A stretch of DNA of 64,000 bases from Comamonas odontotermitis (GCF_020080045.1 NZ_CP083451.1:3707001-3771000); one strand, 5' to 3'; positions 1-9,799 are shown, counted from the stretch's first letter. Program-made: numbers and translations. The notes: generated from the letters alone by a model not told the origin.

Positions 1-2
1 TC

Positions 3-941
3 GCCGACGACATGCGTCAGGTGGACGCCGTCATTGCCCACCGGCTGAGCTCCTCGGTTCCACTGATTGGAGAGATCGCGCACTACATCATCTCGGCAGG
101 CGGCAAACGGCTGAGGCCTGCATTGCTGCTGATGGTGGCCGGCGCGCTGGGCTACAAGGGCGAGCAGCGCTTCAATCTCGCAGCTGTGGTGGAATTCATT
201 CATACCGCCACCTTGCTGCACGACGATGTGGTTGACGAATCAACCATGCGACGCGGCAAACCGACGGCCAACGAGAGCTTTGGCAATGCAGCCAGTGTGC
301 TGGTTGGCGACTTTCTGCATTCGCGCGCCTTCCAGATGATGGTGGATGCCGACAGCATGCAGGTCATGCAGATTCTCTCGGAAGCGACGAACATCATCGC
401 CGAAGGGGAAGTGCAGCAGCTCATCAACACCCACAATGTGGATCTGGATGAAGCAGGCTATCTGACCGTCATCCGCTCCAAGACCGCCAAGCTCTTCGAA
501 GCCAGCGCACGCCTTGCCGCCGTACTGGCGAGCTCGGACGCAACAGTGGAGACTGCCTGCGCTGGCTACGGCCGCGCGCTGGGCACCGCATTCCAGGTGA
601 TCGATGATGCGCTGGACTATGACGGCGACACCGAAGTGATGGGCAAGAACATCGGCGACGACCTTCGCGAAGGCAAGGTCACCCTGCCCCTGATCATCGC
701 CATGCAACGTGCAACAGCGGCAGATCGTCAATTGATTGTGAGTGCCATTGAAACAGGCGCCACCCCGCATATGGCTGAAATTGTGCAGATGGTCAAAGCC
801 ACCGGTGCGCTGGATGCCACCCGCGCCGCAGCGGGCCAGCAGGCCCAGGAAGCCATCGACTGCCTGGAGCATCTCCCCCAGAACACATTCACCGAAGCCT
901 TGCGCGGCCTGGCTTCGCAACTGCTTACACGCCGGGTGTAA
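3..941 (+). CDS. ispB: Octaprenyl diphosphate synthase (5' end outside window)
   Basis: This trans-prenyltransferase extends farnesyl diphosphate with isopentenyl diphosphate to make the C40 side chain of ubiquinone. Both aspartate-rich metal-binding motifs are visible: LLHDDVVDE near residue 70 and VIDDALDYDGD near residue 200, with the early GGKRLRP substrate motif. The reading frame is open to the left edge (Ala-Asp-Asp precede the first in-window Met at 12), so the N-terminus is cut off and Met at 12 is probably not the start. The frame ends with a TAA stop. In betaproteobacteria ispB commonly sits beside the pil/coaE cluster that follows here. The family assignment is firm. The chain length is inferred from the usual product in this class. 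Confidence 0.93.
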   Translation, partial: ADDMRQVDAVIAHRLSSSVPLIGEIAHYIISAGGKRLRPALLLMVAGALGYKGEQRFNLAAVVEFIHTATLLHDDVVDESTMRRGKPTANESFGNAASVLVGDFLHSRAFQMMVDADSMQVMQILSEATNIIAEGEVQQLINTHNVDLDEAGYLTVIRSKTAKLFEASARLAAVLASSDATVETACAGYGRALGTAFQVIDDALDYDGDTEVMGKNIGDDLREGKVTLPLIIAMQRATAADRQLIVSAIETGATPHMAEIVQMVKATGALDATRAAAGQQAQEAIDCLEHLPQNTFTEALRGLASQLLTRRV

Positions 942-1102
942 GAACGACCAAGGCCACCACGGCTTGGTCAATGAAGGCAAACTGTCGTACATCCACTGCA
1001 GACAGGCAAGGAGAGCCGGGCTTTTTTTGTTAAATCTCCGAACAACTGCTACAGTTTCCGGAATACGCAGAGAGGCTATCTACGATAGGCGTAACCGATT
1101 AC

Positions 1103-2839
1103 ATGGCTGACAACACCACAATTTCTCCAGCACCATCCATTGCACTGCCGGGCATCGCCCGTGCCTTGGTCGCCAGCGGCAAGCTTCCGTTGGCCAAGGC
1201 CGAGGCTTTGTATGCCAGCAGTATCAAGAGCAAAAACAGCTTCATTGGAGAACTGGTTGCCAGCGGCGCTGTTTCAGGCATTGATGTCGCCACCATCATT
1301 TCTGCCGTCTACAGCGTCCCGCTGATTGATCTTGACGCGGTCGATGCAGACCGGCTGCCCAGCGGGCTTCTGGATGCCAAACTGGCATCCGCCAACAAGA
1401 TCGTCGCACTCGCCAAGCGCGGCAATCGCCTGGTGGTAGCCACTGCAGACCCCACCGACCACTCCGTGGCGGAGCAGATCAAGTTCAGCACGCAGCTCAG
1501 CGTGGATTGGGTGGTTGCCGAGCACGCCAAGGTAACCAAGCTGCTCGAATCGGTCGCCAAGCAAACAGGAGACAACCTCAACGACATGGTTGGCGATGTC
1601 AATCTCAATGAGTTTGAGATTTCGGACGATACAGACTCGACCGACAAGAGCGCCAACGATGAGATGGACGTCGAGGATGCGCCCATCGTCAAATTCCTGC
1701 AGAAGATGCTGATCGATGCATTCAATATGCGCGCATCCGACCTGCATTTTGAGCCCTACGAGCACAACTACCGCATTCGCTACCGTATCGACGGCGAACT
1801 GCGCGAGATTGCATCGCCGCCGACAGGCATCAAGGACAAGCTCGCCTCCCGCATCAAGGTCATTTCGCGCCTGGACATCTCCGAAAAGCGAGTGCCGCAG
1901 GACGGCCGCATGAAGCTGAAGATCGGTGCGGACCGGGTGATCGACTTCCGTGTGAGCACCTTGCCAACCCTGTTTGGCGAGAAGATCGTGATCCGTATTC
2001 TGGACCCGAGCAGCGCCAAGCTGGGCATTGACGCCCTTGGCTATGAGCCCGTTGAGAAGGAGCGCCTGCTTGATGCGATCAAGCGTCCCTACGGCATGAT
2101 CCTAGTGACGGGCCCGACTGGCTCGGGCAAGACCGTGTCGCTCTATACCTGCCTCAATATCCTGAATACGCCAGCAGTCAACATCGCCACGGCAGAAGAC
2201 CCTTCGGAAATCAATCTTCCGGGCGTCAACCAGGTCAACGTCAATGAAAAGGCGGGCCTGACCTTCGCGACGGCCCTCAAGGCGTTTCTGCGGCAGGATC
2301 CTGACATCATCATGGTGGGTGAAATCCGTGATCTGGAAACGGCCGATATCGCCATCAAGGCCGCACAGACAGGTCACTTGGTGCTCTCAACGCTGCACAC
2401 CAACGACGCCCCCACCACGCTCACTCGTATGCGCAACATGGGTATTGCGCCGTTCAACATCGCGTCCAGCGTGATCCTGATCACCGCTCAGCGCCTGGCG
2501 CGGCGTCTGTGCCCCAATTGCAAGCGCCCGACGGAAATTCCGCACGAGAATCTGCTGGAAGCCGGATTTGCCGACGAAGATCTGGATGGAACCTGGATGC
2601 CCTATGAGGCGGTCGGATGCGATGCCTGCAACAATGGTTATAAGGGGCGGGTCGGTATCTACCAGGTGATGCCCGTTTCCGAAGAGATTCAGCGCATCAT
2701 CCTGCGCGACGGCAGCGCACTGGAAATCGCGGAACAGGCCGAGCTGGAGGGCGTACGCTCCCTGCGCCAGTCTGGTCTTCACAAAGTCAAAAAGGGATTG
2801 ACCTCGCTGGAAGAGGTTCTGGCCGTCACCAACGAATAA
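1103..2839 (+). CDS. pilB: Type IV pilus assembly ATPase PilB
   Basis: PilB is the cytoplasmic hexameric ATPase that powers pilus extension. The 578-residue protein has the N-terminal GspE/MshEN-type domain (residues about 20-160), an acidic linker (about 175-192), and the AAA-like motor domain. The Walker A box GPTGSGKT lies at residues 337-344. It is followed by an Asp box (EDPSEINLPGVNQ), Walker B (DPDIIMVGEIRD) and a His box (LSTLHTNDA). Two CxxC pairs (CPNC, CDAC) form the typical zinc module. It is followed after 20 nt by pilC and then pilD, the standard pilBCD operon. The length matches the family and all ATPase motifs are intact. Confidence 0.97.
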   Translation: MADNTTISPAPSIALPGIARALVASGKLPLAKAEALYASSIKSKNSFIGELVASGAVSGIDVATIISAVYSVPLIDLDAVDADRLPSGLLDAKLASANKIVALAKRGNRLVVATADPTDHSVAEQIKFSTQLSVDWVVAEHAKVTKLLESVAKQTGDNLNDMVGDVNLNEFEISDDTDSTDKSANDEMDVEDAPIVKFLQKMLIDAFNMRASDLHFEPYEHNYRIRYRIDGELREIASPPTGIKDKLASRIKVISRLDISEKRVPQDGRMKLKIGADRVIDFRVSTLPTLFGEKIVIRILDPSSAKLGIDALGYEPVEKERLLDAIKRPYGMILVTGPTGSGKTVSLYTCLNILNTPAVNIATAEDPSEINLPGVNQVNVNEKAGLTFATALKAFLRQDPDIIMVGEIRDLETADIAIKAAQTGHLVLSTLHTNDAPTTLTRMRNMGIAPFNIASSVILITAQRLARRLCPNCKRPTEIPHENLLEAGFADEDLDGTWMPYEAVGCDACNNGYKGRVGIYQVMPVSEEIQRIILRDGSALEIAEQAELEGVRSLRQSGLHKVKKGLTSLEEVLAVTNE

Positions 2840-2859
2840 AGCAATGAGGGCAGGGAGAA

Positions 2860-4080
2860 ATGGCAACAACCGTCAACAAGAAAACATCGAACGAAGCCGT
2901 TTACGAGTGGGAGGGTAAAGACCGCAACGGCAAGATCGTGCGCGGCGAAACCCGCGCCGGCGGCGAGAACCAGGTAGTCGCGTCCTTGCGACGCCAGGGC
3001 ATTTTGCCGTCCAAGATCAAGAAGCGCCGCATGCGCTCGGGCAAGAAGATCAAGCCCAAGGATATTGCGCTCTTCACCCGCCAGTTGGCGACCATGATGA
3101 AGGCAGGCGTTCCATTGCTGCAGGCCTTTGACATTGTGGGCCGTGGCAGTACCAACGCCAGCGTGACCAAGCTGCTCAATGACATTCGCAGCGATGTCGA
3201 ATCGGGCTCGTCGCTCAGCACCGCCTTCCGCCGCCATCCGATGCAATTCAATGCCCTGTACTGCAACCTGGTGGAAGCTGGGGAAGCCGCCGGTATTCTG
3301 GAAAGCTTGCTAGATCGCCTGGCCACCTACATGGAAAAGACCGAGGCGATCAAGAGCAAGATCCGCTCGGCGCTCATGTACCCAGCGGCAGTGATCATTG
3401 TTGCTTTCGTGGTGGTTACCATCATCATGATCTTCGTGATCCCTTCCTTCAAAGAAGTGTTCACCTCCTTTGGCGCCGATTTGCCGGGCCCGACGCTCAT
3501 TGTGATGGGCATCAGCGACTTTTTCGTCAAGTACTGGTATTTGATCTTCTTTGGCATTGGCGGTGCCGTGTACTTCTTTCTTCAGGCCTGGAGGCGCAGC
3601 GAAAAAATGCAGCGTTTCATGGACCGCTGGCTGCTTCGCATCCCTATTTTTGGCCCATTGATTGAAAAGTCCTGCGTAGCCCGCTGGACCCGTACGCTGT
3701 CGACCATGTTTGCGGCAGGTGTTCCGCTGGTGGAAGCCCTGGACTCCGTGGGCGGCGCCTCCGGCAACTCGGTATTTGCTGTCGCCACCGAAAAGATCCA
3801 GCAGGAAGTCTCCACGGGTACCAGTCTGACCGTGGCCATGGCCGATGCCAATGTGTTTCCATCAATGGTCATCCAGATGTGTGCCATTGGTGAGGAGTCC
3901 GGCTCCATCGACCATATGCTGGGCAAGGCTGCGGACTTCTACGAAGCCGAGGTGGACGAGGCCGTTGCCGGCCTGTCCAGCCTGATGGAGCCCATCATCA
4001 TCGTGTTCCTGGGCACCATCATCGGCGGCATCGTGGTATCCATGTATCTGCCCATCTTCAAGCTCGGCCAGGTGGTGTAA
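2860..4080 (+). CDS. pilC: Type IV pilus inner-membrane platform protein PilC
   Basis: PilC is the polytopic inner-membrane platform on which PilB drives pilin polymerisation. The 406-residue protein contains two tandem GspF domains. The first includes FTRQLATMMKAGVPLLQAF near residue 70, and the second includes WTRTLSTMFAAGVPLVEAL near residue 275. Three hydrophobic segments are seen near residues 170-195, 215-240 and at the C-terminus (IIIVFLGTIIGGIVVSMYLP). The N-terminus is basic and cytoplasmic. pilC starts 20 nt after the pilB stop and ends 2 nt before the pilD start, implying translational coupling. Confidence 0.97.
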   Translation: MATTVNKKTSNEAVYEWEGKDRNGKIVRGETRAGGENQVVASLRRQGILPSKIKKRRMRSGKKIKPKDIALFTRQLATMMKAGVPLLQAFDIVGRGSTNASVTKLLNDIRSDVESGSSLSTAFRRHPMQFNALYCNLVEAGEAAGILESLLDRLATYMEKTEAIKSKIRSALMYPAAVIIVAFVVVTIIMIFVIPSFKEVFTSFGADLPGPTLIVMGISDFFVKYWYLIFFGIGGAVYFFLQAWRRSEKMQRFMDRWLLRIPIFGPLIEKSCVARWTRTLSTMFAAGVPLVEALDSVGGASGNSVFAVATEKIQQEVSTGTSLTVAMADANVFPSMVIQMCAIGEESGSIDHMLGKAADFYEAEVDEAVAGLSSLMEPIIIVFLGTIIGGIVVSMYLPIFKLGQVV

Positions 4081-4082
4081 AC

Positions 4083-4946
4083 GTGTCGGAAAGTTCCTTG
4101 TATGTGGCCTTGTTTGCGCTGCTGGGTTTGCTGGTCGGCAGTTTTTTGAATGTGGTGATCCACCGCCTACCGATGATGCTGGAGCGGCATTGGAAGCAGG
4201 ACGCTCAGGCCCTTTTGGCGGGAGACGCAGAGGCCCCCGGCGTGGAAGGCGAAGTAAAGGCTGACCGCTTCAATCTCTGCACCCCTGCTTCGCGCTGTCC
4301 GCATTGCCAGCACCAGATCCGCTGGTTCGAGAATATTCCCATCGTCAGCTGGCTGTTCCTGCGCGGCAAATGCAGCCAGTGCAAAACAGGCATCTCCGTG
4401 CGCTACCCCTTGGTGGAATTGGCCAATGGACTGCTGTGGGCCTACTGCATTCATCGCTGGGGGCTGACTGCCACTGGCGCAGCCTGGTGTTTTTTCTCGT
4501 CCATGCTGCTCACCGCAGCCCTGATCGACTGGGACACGACCCTGCTGCCAGACGACCTGACTCTGCCGCTGCTGTGGGCCGGACTGCTGTGCAGCGCGCT
4601 GGGCTGGATTCCGGTACCCATCAAGGATTCGCTTTTTGGGGCCGCCGCAGGTTATCTGTCGCTGTGGAGCATCTATTGGGCCTTCAAGCTGCTGACCGGC
4701 AAGGAAGGCATGGGGTATGGCGACTTCAAGCTGCTGGCCGCATTGGGCGCCTGGTTTGGCTGGCAGGCGCTCATTCCAATTGCGTTGTTCTCTTCCGTAG
4801 TGGGCGCGGTGATTGGAATCGGCCTCAAGGTCTTTTCCAGCCTGCGTGAAGGCGGCTATATGCCGTTTGGCCCCTTCCTGGCAGGTGCTGGCTTCTTGGT
4901 GATGTGGTTTGGCACCGGCATCATTGACCGCCTGCTGCAGCCCTGA
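4083..4946 (+). CDS. pilD: Prepilin peptidase / N-methyltransferase PilD
   Basis: This bifunctional aspartic peptidase cleaves the leader of type IV prepilins and related type II secretion pseudopilins, and methylates the new N-terminal residue. The 287-residue membrane protein has the N-terminal domain with two CxxC pairs (CPHC and CSQC, about residues 72-101). The two catalytic aspartate sites are present: IDWDTTLLPD, and GYGDFKLLAALGAWFGW of the GxGD class. About seven or eight hydrophobic helices are evident. It is the third gene of pilBCD, and coaE follows after 18 nt. Everything expected of an active enzyme is present. Confidence 0.97.
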   Translation: MSESSLYVALFALLGLLVGSFLNVVIHRLPMMLERHWKQDAQALLAGDAEAPGVEGEVKADRFNLCTPASRCPHCQHQIRWFENIPIVSWLFLRGKCSQCKTGISVRYPLVELANGLLWAYCIHRWGLTATGAAWCFFSSMLLTAALIDWDTTLLPDDLTLPLLWAGLLCSALGWIPVPIKDSLFGAAAGYLSLWSIYWAFKLLTGKEGMGYGDFKLLAALGAWFGWQALIPIALFSSVVGAVIGIGLKVFSSLREGGYMPFGPFLAGAGFLVMWFGTGIIDRLLQP

Positions 4947-4964
4947 TTTACGGATCAGAAGGCG

Positions 4965-5588
4965 ATGAAACCCCGCATCGGCGTCACAGGCGGTATCGGC
5001 AGCGGCAAGAGCACGGTCTCCGAGCGGTTTGCGCAGTTGGGCTGCGCCGTCATTGATGCCGATCAGATTGCACGTAGCCTGACACTGCCGGGTGGTGCTG
5101 CCATTACCGCCATCCGAGCGCAATTTGGCGCGCATTTCATCACCCAGGATGGCGCGCTCGACCGCGCCCAGATGCGAGAAGCCGTTTTCAGGGACCCTTC
5201 CGCCAAACAGCAGCTGGAAGCCATTCTTCACCCCTTGATTCAGCGCAGCATCTTTGATCGCTATGCGGATGCGTGTTCGCACAGCGATGCAAGAATGGTC
5301 ATTTTCGATATTCCGCTCCTGGCCGAATCGGGCCAATGGAGCCCACGGCTGGACCAGGTCATCGTCGTGGACTGCGAGGAGCGCACGCAACGGGCCCGCG
5401 TGCAGGCGCGCAGCCAGCTTTCTGCCGAAGCGGTGGATGCCATCATGGCGCAACAGGCCAGCCGGGAACAACGCCTGCGCAAGGCCGATTGGGTCATCTG
5501 GAATGAAACGCTCTCGTTACAAGCGCTAGGCGATGAGGTCCTGGGCCTATACAATGAATTGATAGCAGCCCTTGCGCTCCAACACTGA
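4965..5588 (+). CDS. coaE: Dephospho-CoA kinase
   Basis: CoaE phosphorylates the 3'-hydroxyl of dephospho-CoA, the last step of coenzyme A synthesis. The 207-residue P-loop kinase begins with GVTGGIGSGKSTVSERF (residues 6-22) and has the DADQIAR substrate motif near residue 35. The lid region includes the DIPLLAESG segment near residue 115. The next gene, zapD, starts 9 nt downstream. The pilD-coaE-zapD-yacG order is the common arrangement in beta- and gammaproteobacteria. The length is normal. Confidence 0.96.
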   Translation: MKPRIGVTGGIGSGKSTVSERFAQLGCAVIDADQIARSLTLPGGAAITAIRAQFGAHFITQDGALDRAQMREAVFRDPSAKQQLEAILHPLIQRSIFDRYADACSHSDARMVIFDIPLLAESGQWSPRLDQVIVVDCEERTQRARVQARSQLSAEAVDAIMAQQASREQRLRKADWVIWNETLSLQALGDEVLGLYNELIAALALQH

Positions 5589-5597
5589 CGTCTTTCT

Positions 5598-6353
5598 GTG
5601 ATTGTTTACGAGTACCCATTTAACGAACGCGTACGTTCCTACCTCCGGTTGGAGTATCTGTTGCGCCGGTTGGATGTACTTCTGCAACGCAGCACCGATG
5701 TCGACCACCATTTCGCCATCACCACGCTGTTCGAGATCATGGATGTGGCCTCGCGCACCGATTTGAAAGCCGACCTGCTCAAGGACCTGGAACGCCAGCG
5801 CCAGCAGTTCAACGCCTACCGTGCCAGCCCCATGATTGCCGTCGACATGCTCGACAAAGTGATCGCTCAACTGGACAGTGCCCACGCACAGCTGCGCGAA
5901 CAAAACGGCAAGCCCAGCCAGTTGCTGATCGAGAACGAGTGGCTGATGGCCATCCGCAACCGCTCGGGCATCCCAGGCGGCACCTGCACTTTTGACCTGC
6001 CCAGCTACCACACCTGGCTGCATGCGGACAGCGAATTGCGACGCGCAGATCTGCAACGCTGGACTGAGCCTTTTGCGCCACTGGCAGGTGCACTCTTTCT
6101 GTTGCTCAAGCTGTTTCGCGATTCCGGCACCCCACAGCGCATTGCCACCATCCGCGGGCAGTTCCAGCAAAACCTGCCCCAAGGCCGCACCTACCAGTTA
6201 CTGCGCCTGCGGCTCGACCCGGAAGCCGCTCTGGTGCCCGAAATCAGCGGCAACCGGCTGATGATCTCGATCCGCATGCTGCACAAGGCCGACAACGGCC
6301 AGATGGTGCTCACCCAGCAGGACGGTCAGTATGAAATGGTGCTGTGCGCTTGA
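5598..6353 (+). CDS. zapD: Cell division protein ZapD
   Basis: ZapD is a cytoplasmic protein that binds and cross-links FtsZ filaments to stabilise the Z ring. The 251-residue protein starts with a GTG codon: an in-frame TGA at 5586 excludes any earlier start, and the N-terminus YEYPFNERVRSYLRLEYLL is the conserved family opening. The C-terminal FDLPSYHTWLH segment and the surrounding helical and beta regions are typical. Its place between coaE and yacG is canonical. Confidence 0.94.
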   Translation: MIVYEYPFNERVRSYLRLEYLLRRLDVLLQRSTDVDHHFAITTLFEIMDVASRTDLKADLLKDLERQRQQFNAYRASPMIAVDMLDKVIAQLDSAHAQLREQNGKPSQLLIENEWLMAIRNRSGIPGGTCTFDLPSYHTWLHADSELRRADLQRWTEPFAPLAGALFLLLKLFRDSGTPQRIATIRGQFQQNLPQGRTYQLLRLRLDPEAALVPEISGNRLMISIRMLHKADNGQMVLTQQDGQYEMVLCA

Positions 6354-6471
6354 TCGATTGATTTTTTGCTGAAAACTGGCTGCAGCGTACAGCTGATATG
6401 TGCTGATTGCTATGGTTTTCTAAAAGCATATGCCTCAGCAATGGTTGAGTGGCCCCGTCTACAATCACTGC

Positions 6472-6684
6472 ATGAGTATGACCACGGACCACGCCACCCC
6501 AGCCATCACCTGCCCCCAGTGCGGCGGCCCCTCCAGTTTTGCCAAGAGCAACCGATTCCGCCCGTTCTGCAGCGAACGATGCAAGCTGATTGACCTGGGA
6601 GCCTGGGGCAATGAGGATTTTCGCGTGCCCGCCGAATCTCCGCCGCTGGATGCGCAATATGGCGACCCGCGCCACGAAGACTAG
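6472..6684 (+). CDS. yacG: DNA gyrase inhibitor YacG
   Basis: YacG is a small zinc-binding protein that in E. coli binds GyrB and inhibits gyrase. The 70-residue product carries four zinc ligands in the pattern CPQC and CSERC, followed by the IDLGAWGNEDFRVP segment that is the family hallmark. An upstream in-frame ATG at 6430 would add 14 residues, but the family starts just before the zinc finger, so ATG 6472 (or 6478) is preferred. It is the last gene of the pil-coaE-zapD-yacG run. A REP-like sequence follows it. Confidence 0.93.
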   Translation: MSMTTDHATPAITCPQCGGPSSFAKSNRFRPFCSERCKLIDLGAWGNEDFRVPAESPPLDAQYGDPRHED

Positions 6685-6740
6685 CCGAATCGAGTCATCG
6701 CAAGGGCGCCACGCAAACGGATTCACCGGGGCTTCTGCCA

Positions 6741-6832
6741 AAAAGAGAGCTGAAAGCGCTTGGCTACATTGGCATTGACTGTATTACCTATCTCAATCCA
6801 AGTAACAGCAAGCACCATCAGCTATATGTTTT
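6741..6832. repeat. REP-like intergenic palindrome, long form
   Basis: The two ends are partly complementary: AAAAAGAGAGCTGAAAGCGCTT on the left, and CACCATCAGCTATATGTTTT on the right. A second copy of the same layout (AAAAAGAGAGCTGGTGGCGC ... TACCAGCTATGTTTTTT) is at 58581-58677. It lies between the convergent yacG and Nudix genes. It is inferred to be one member of a dispersed, Comamonadaceae-type intergenic repeat family. Confidence 0.55.
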
Positions 6833-6868
6833 GATGCACCACTGCATTCTGGTGCATAGCGTGCCCGG

Positions 6869-7348
6869 TTACTGCCCTTCCACCAGGGCTGCATTGGCGT
6901 ACTGCGCCACATCAAACGGCAGCCCGCGCTCTTCGCTCAGCCATTGCAGTACCGGAAAAGACCCCTCCAGCACCGGCCGCACGGTCAGCGGCAACTGTTG
7001 CCAAGACATCTGCTGGCCTTCGCGCATCTCGAATTCGCCCGACCATTGCGTCACCTTGCACCAATGCAGGCGCACCAGCGCGTGCGTGTAGCTATGCTCC
7101 GTCACCTTCCAGGCGATGCAGTTGGCAATGGTGATACCCAGCTCCTCCTGCAACTCCCGGCGCAAGGCCTGCTCCACCGTCTCACCTTCTTCCAGCTTGC
7201 CGCCGGGAAACTCCCACCAGCCCGCACGCGGCTTGCCCGCCGGGCGGCTGGTGATCAGCAGTGCGTTGTCGCTCTCGCGGATCAGCACGCCCACGGCCAC
7301 TTCCGTATATTTGCGTGGCTCTGCGCCAGTTGTGGATAACTCAGTCAC
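6869..7348 (-). CDS. mutT: MutT-like Nudix hydrolase (8-oxo-dGTP diphosphatase)
   Basis: This Nudix enzyme is predicted to hydrolyse oxidised nucleoside triphosphates such as 8-oxo-dGTP and so prevent A:T to C:G mutations. The full Nudix box GX5EX7REUXEEXGU is at residues 50-72, with the helix reading REL..EELGI. The 159-residue size is slightly larger than E. coli MutT because of an N-terminal extension, and Met at 7348 may not be the exact start. It lies downstream of the DUF815 ATPase gene with 18 nt between them. Substrate specificity is inferred from context and similarity; other Nudix substrates cannot be excluded. Confidence 0.88.
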   Translation of the reverse strand: MTELSTTGAEPRKYTEVAVGVLIRESDNALLITSRPAGKPRAGWWEFPGGKLEEGETVEQALRRELQEELGITIANCIAWKVTEHSYTHALVRLHWCKVTQWSGEFEMREGQQMSWQQLPLTVRPVLEGSFPVLQWLSEERGLPFDVAQYANAALVEGQ

Positions 7349-7366
7349 TTTTCACCCAATTTCCGT

Positions 7367-8323
7367 TTAATCTTCTTCAGCCTCTTCGCCCAGATCTGCC
7401 ACGTCGGCAATGCGGGCTCGGCCAACCGCCTGGCGGTTGGCTCCGCGCCCCGCCCAATCGCGTGCAAACTGATGCGCCACCCGGCCGCTGCGCGATCCAC
7501 GCTCCAGCGCCCAGACCAGCGCCTCGGACCGGGATGCTTCAATCTCGTCCGCAGGCACGCCCAGCGCCGACAACCACTGTGCCACCACGCGCAGGTACTC
7601 ATCCTGGCTGAAGGGGTAGAAGCTCACCCACAGGCCAAAGCGCTCCGACAGCGAAATCTTCTCTTCCACCACTTCACCCGGGTGGATTTCGTCGTTCTCG
7701 CCCTTTTGCTGCGCCAGGTTGTCCGTCATGTATTCGGGCAGCAGGTGGCGCCGGTTGCTGGTGGCGTAGACCAGCACGTTGGGCGTGGCAGCGCTCACCG
7801 AGCCATCCAGGATCGATTTCATCGCCTTGTAGCCGGGCTCGCCCTCTTCAAAGCTCAGGTCATCGCAATAAATGATGAACTTCTCGGGGCGGCCCGCCAC
7901 CACATCCACAATATCGGGCAAATCGGTCAGGTCGGCCTTGTCCACCTCGATCAGGCGCAGCCCCTGGGGGGCGTAGCTGTGCAGGCAGGCACGGATCAAC
8001 GAGGACTTGCCCGTGCCGCGCGCACCCGTCAGCAACACGTTGTTGGCCGTCCGCCCTTGCACAAACTGCTCGGTATTGCGCGCAATCTTGTCTTTCTGAA
8101 CATCAATGTTCTGCAAGTCACTCAATTGCATGGCCCCTACGTGGCGCACCGGCTCCAGCACACCGCAGCCGTTGGCGCGCTTGCGGTAGCGCCAGGCAAT
8201 CGCGTCATTCCAGTCGGCCGGAGCCTGCAGCGCCTGCGGCAGCACCGCCTCGATACGCTGCATCAGTTGCTCGGCACGCACCACCAGACGCTCCAATGGA
8301 GAAAAAGAGGAATCCAAGGACAC
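7367..8323 (-). CDS. DUF815-family AAA ATPase
   Basis: This is a 318-residue P-loop ATPase of the DUF815 family. The Walker A box GARGTGKSS is at residues 100-108, and the sensor-like IIYCDDLSFEEGE segment near residue 150 acts as Walker B. The SxRR motif YATSNRRHLLPEYM and a DEIHPGE linker follow, as usual in this family. No transmembrane segment is seen, so it is cytoplasmic. The biochemical role of DUF815 proteins is not established. In betaproteobacteria the gene recurs next to mutT and argJ, as here. Confidence 0.9.
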   Translation of the reverse strand: MSLDSSFSPLERLVVRAEQLMQRIEAVLPQALQAPADWNDAIAWRYRKRANGCGVLEPVRHVGAMQLSDLQNIDVQKDKIARNTEQFVQGRTANNVLLTGARGTGKSSLIRACLHSYAPQGLRLIEVDKADLTDLPDIVDVVAGRPEKFIIYCDDLSFEEGEPGYKAMKSILDGSVSAATPNVLVYATSNRRHLLPEYMTDNLAQQKGENDEIHPGEVVEEKISLSERFGLWVSFYPFSQDEYLRVVAQWLSALGVPADEIEASRSEALVWALERGSRSGRVAHQFARDWAGRGANRQAVGRARIADVADLGEEAEED

Positions 8324-8344
8324 GGTATCTGTCTCCGATTTACT

Positions 8345-8390
8345 ATATTTTCAATAGCTACCAGCGCTTGACGAGCAAGCGCCAGAACGC
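8345..8390. repeat. REP-like palindrome, short form
   Basis: A perfect 7-bp stem GCGCTTG/CAAGCGC (8364-8370 and 8376-8382) with a 5-nt loop is preceded by AATAGCTACCA. It lies upstream of the DUF815 ATPase gene. It shares the AGCTNCCAGCGCTTG core with the elements at 59766 and elsewhere in the window. Confidence 0.55.
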
Positions 8391-8527
8391 AATAACGCTT
8401 AAAAATACCACAATACAAAGCACAAAGGGCCCGTAGGCCCTTGGTGGTATGTCGCAAGCTACGGAGGCTGCCTTTCCCACTACAGAGGGGCGGCCATGCC
8501 GGGATCCGCAGGTGCTGGCTGCACTGC

Positions 8528-9757
8528 TCAGGAGCGGTAGTCGGCGTTGATGCTGACGTAGTCGTGGCTCAGGTCGCAGGTCCACACGGTGGTATTGGCC
8601 GCGCCGCGGCCCAGTTGTACACGCACGATGATTTCCTGCTGCTTCATCACGCGCTGGCCATCGGCTTCTTCGTAGGATGGGTTGCGACCACCCTTGGTGG
8701 CCACATGCACATCGTCCAGGTACAGCTCGATTCTGGTCTGGTCCAGGTCTTCAATGCCGGCATAGCCCACGGCGGCCAGAATGCGGCCCAGGTTGGGGTC
8801 GCTGGCGAAGAAGGCGGTTTTGACCAGTGGCGAATGGGCAATCGCATAGGCCACCTGGCGGCATTCTTCCTCGGTACGGCCCTGCTCCACCTCGATCTGG
8901 ATGAACTTGGTAGCCCCTTCACCATCGCGCACAATGGCCTGCGCCAACTTCTGCGCAACATCGCGCAATGCAGCCATCAAGGCCTGCCCGTCGGCGCTGC
9001 TCCAGTCGGTCAACGCCGCATTGCCAGCCTGGTTGGTGGCAACCACAACAAACGAGTCATTGGTCGACGTGTCGCCATCAATCGTGATGCGGTTGAAGGA
9101 CTGGTCTGCCAGTTGTTTGGCCAGCGCGGGCAGCAGTGCTGTATCAATGGCAGCATCCGTTGCCAGAAAGCTCAGCATGGTTGCCATGTTGGGGCGAATC
9201 ATGCCGGCCCCCTTGCTGATGCCGGTGACATGCACCGTCTTCCCATCCACCACGGCCTTGGCAGAAAAGGCCTTGGCAATGGTGTCGGTCGTCATGATGC
9301 CCTCAGCCGCCTTGGCCCAATTGCCAGGCTGAGCGTCTGCGATGGCAGCGGGCAGGCCAGCAGTGATACGGTCCACCGGCAGCGGCTCCATGATGACGCC
9401 GGTCGAGAACGGCAATACCTGTTTGGCATCGATTTTCAGCAAACCGGCCAGCGCATCGCAGGTGGCGTTGGCACGGGCCAGTCCATCCGTACCCGTGCCT
9501 GCATTGGCGTTGCCTGTGTTGATGACCATGGCTCGAATGGCGCCCTGCGTAGCCAGATGCTCGCGGCAGATCTGCACGGGTGCCGCACAGAAACGGTTTT
9601 TGGTGAACACCCCGGCCACGTGGCTGCCTTCATCGAGCAGAAATACGGTCAGATCCTTGCGGTTGGCCTTGCGCACACCGGCCTCCGTCACACCAATGCG
9701 AACACCGGCGATCGGTGCCAGATCCTGCGCCACAGGGGCTTTCAAATTGACGGGCAT
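8528..9757 (-). CDS. argJ: Glutamate N-acetyltransferase / amino-acid N-acetyltransferase ArgJ
   Basis: ArgJ transfers the acetyl group from N-acetylornithine to glutamate in the cyclic arginine pathway; many family members also use acetyl-CoA. The 409-residue precursor contains the self-cleavage site ATML at residues 192-195. Thr193 becomes the N-terminal nucleophile of the beta chain. The preceding [10 protein letters not shown] segment is conserved. The C-terminus includes [19 protein letters not shown]. Whether the enzyme is mono- or bifunctional cannot be told from sequence alone. It follows secA on the same strand, separated by the secA terminator. Confidence 0.96.
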   Translation of the reverse strand: MPVNLKAPVAQDLAPIAGVRIGVTEAGVRKANRKDLTVFLLDEGSHVAGVFTKNRFCAAPVQICREHLATQGAIRAMVINTGNANAGTGTDGLARANATCDALAGLLKIDAKQVLPFSTGVIMEPLPVDRITAGLPAAIADAQPGNWAKAAEGIMTTDTIAKAFSAKAVVDGKTVHVTGISKGAGMIRPNMATMLSFLATDAAIDTALLPALAKQLADQSFNRITIDGDTSTNDSFVVVATNQAGNAALTDWSSADGQALMAALRDVAQKLAQAIVRDGEGATKFIQIEVEQGRTEEECRQVAYAIAHSPLVKTAFFASDPNLGRILAAVGYAGIEDLDQTRIELYLDDVHVATKGGRNPSYEEADGQRVMKQQEIIVRVQLGRGAANTTVWTCDLSHDYVSINADYRS

Positions 9758-9799
9758 GTCAGTCTTTCAAAAATGAATGAGAAAGAAGGGAAAAACCAA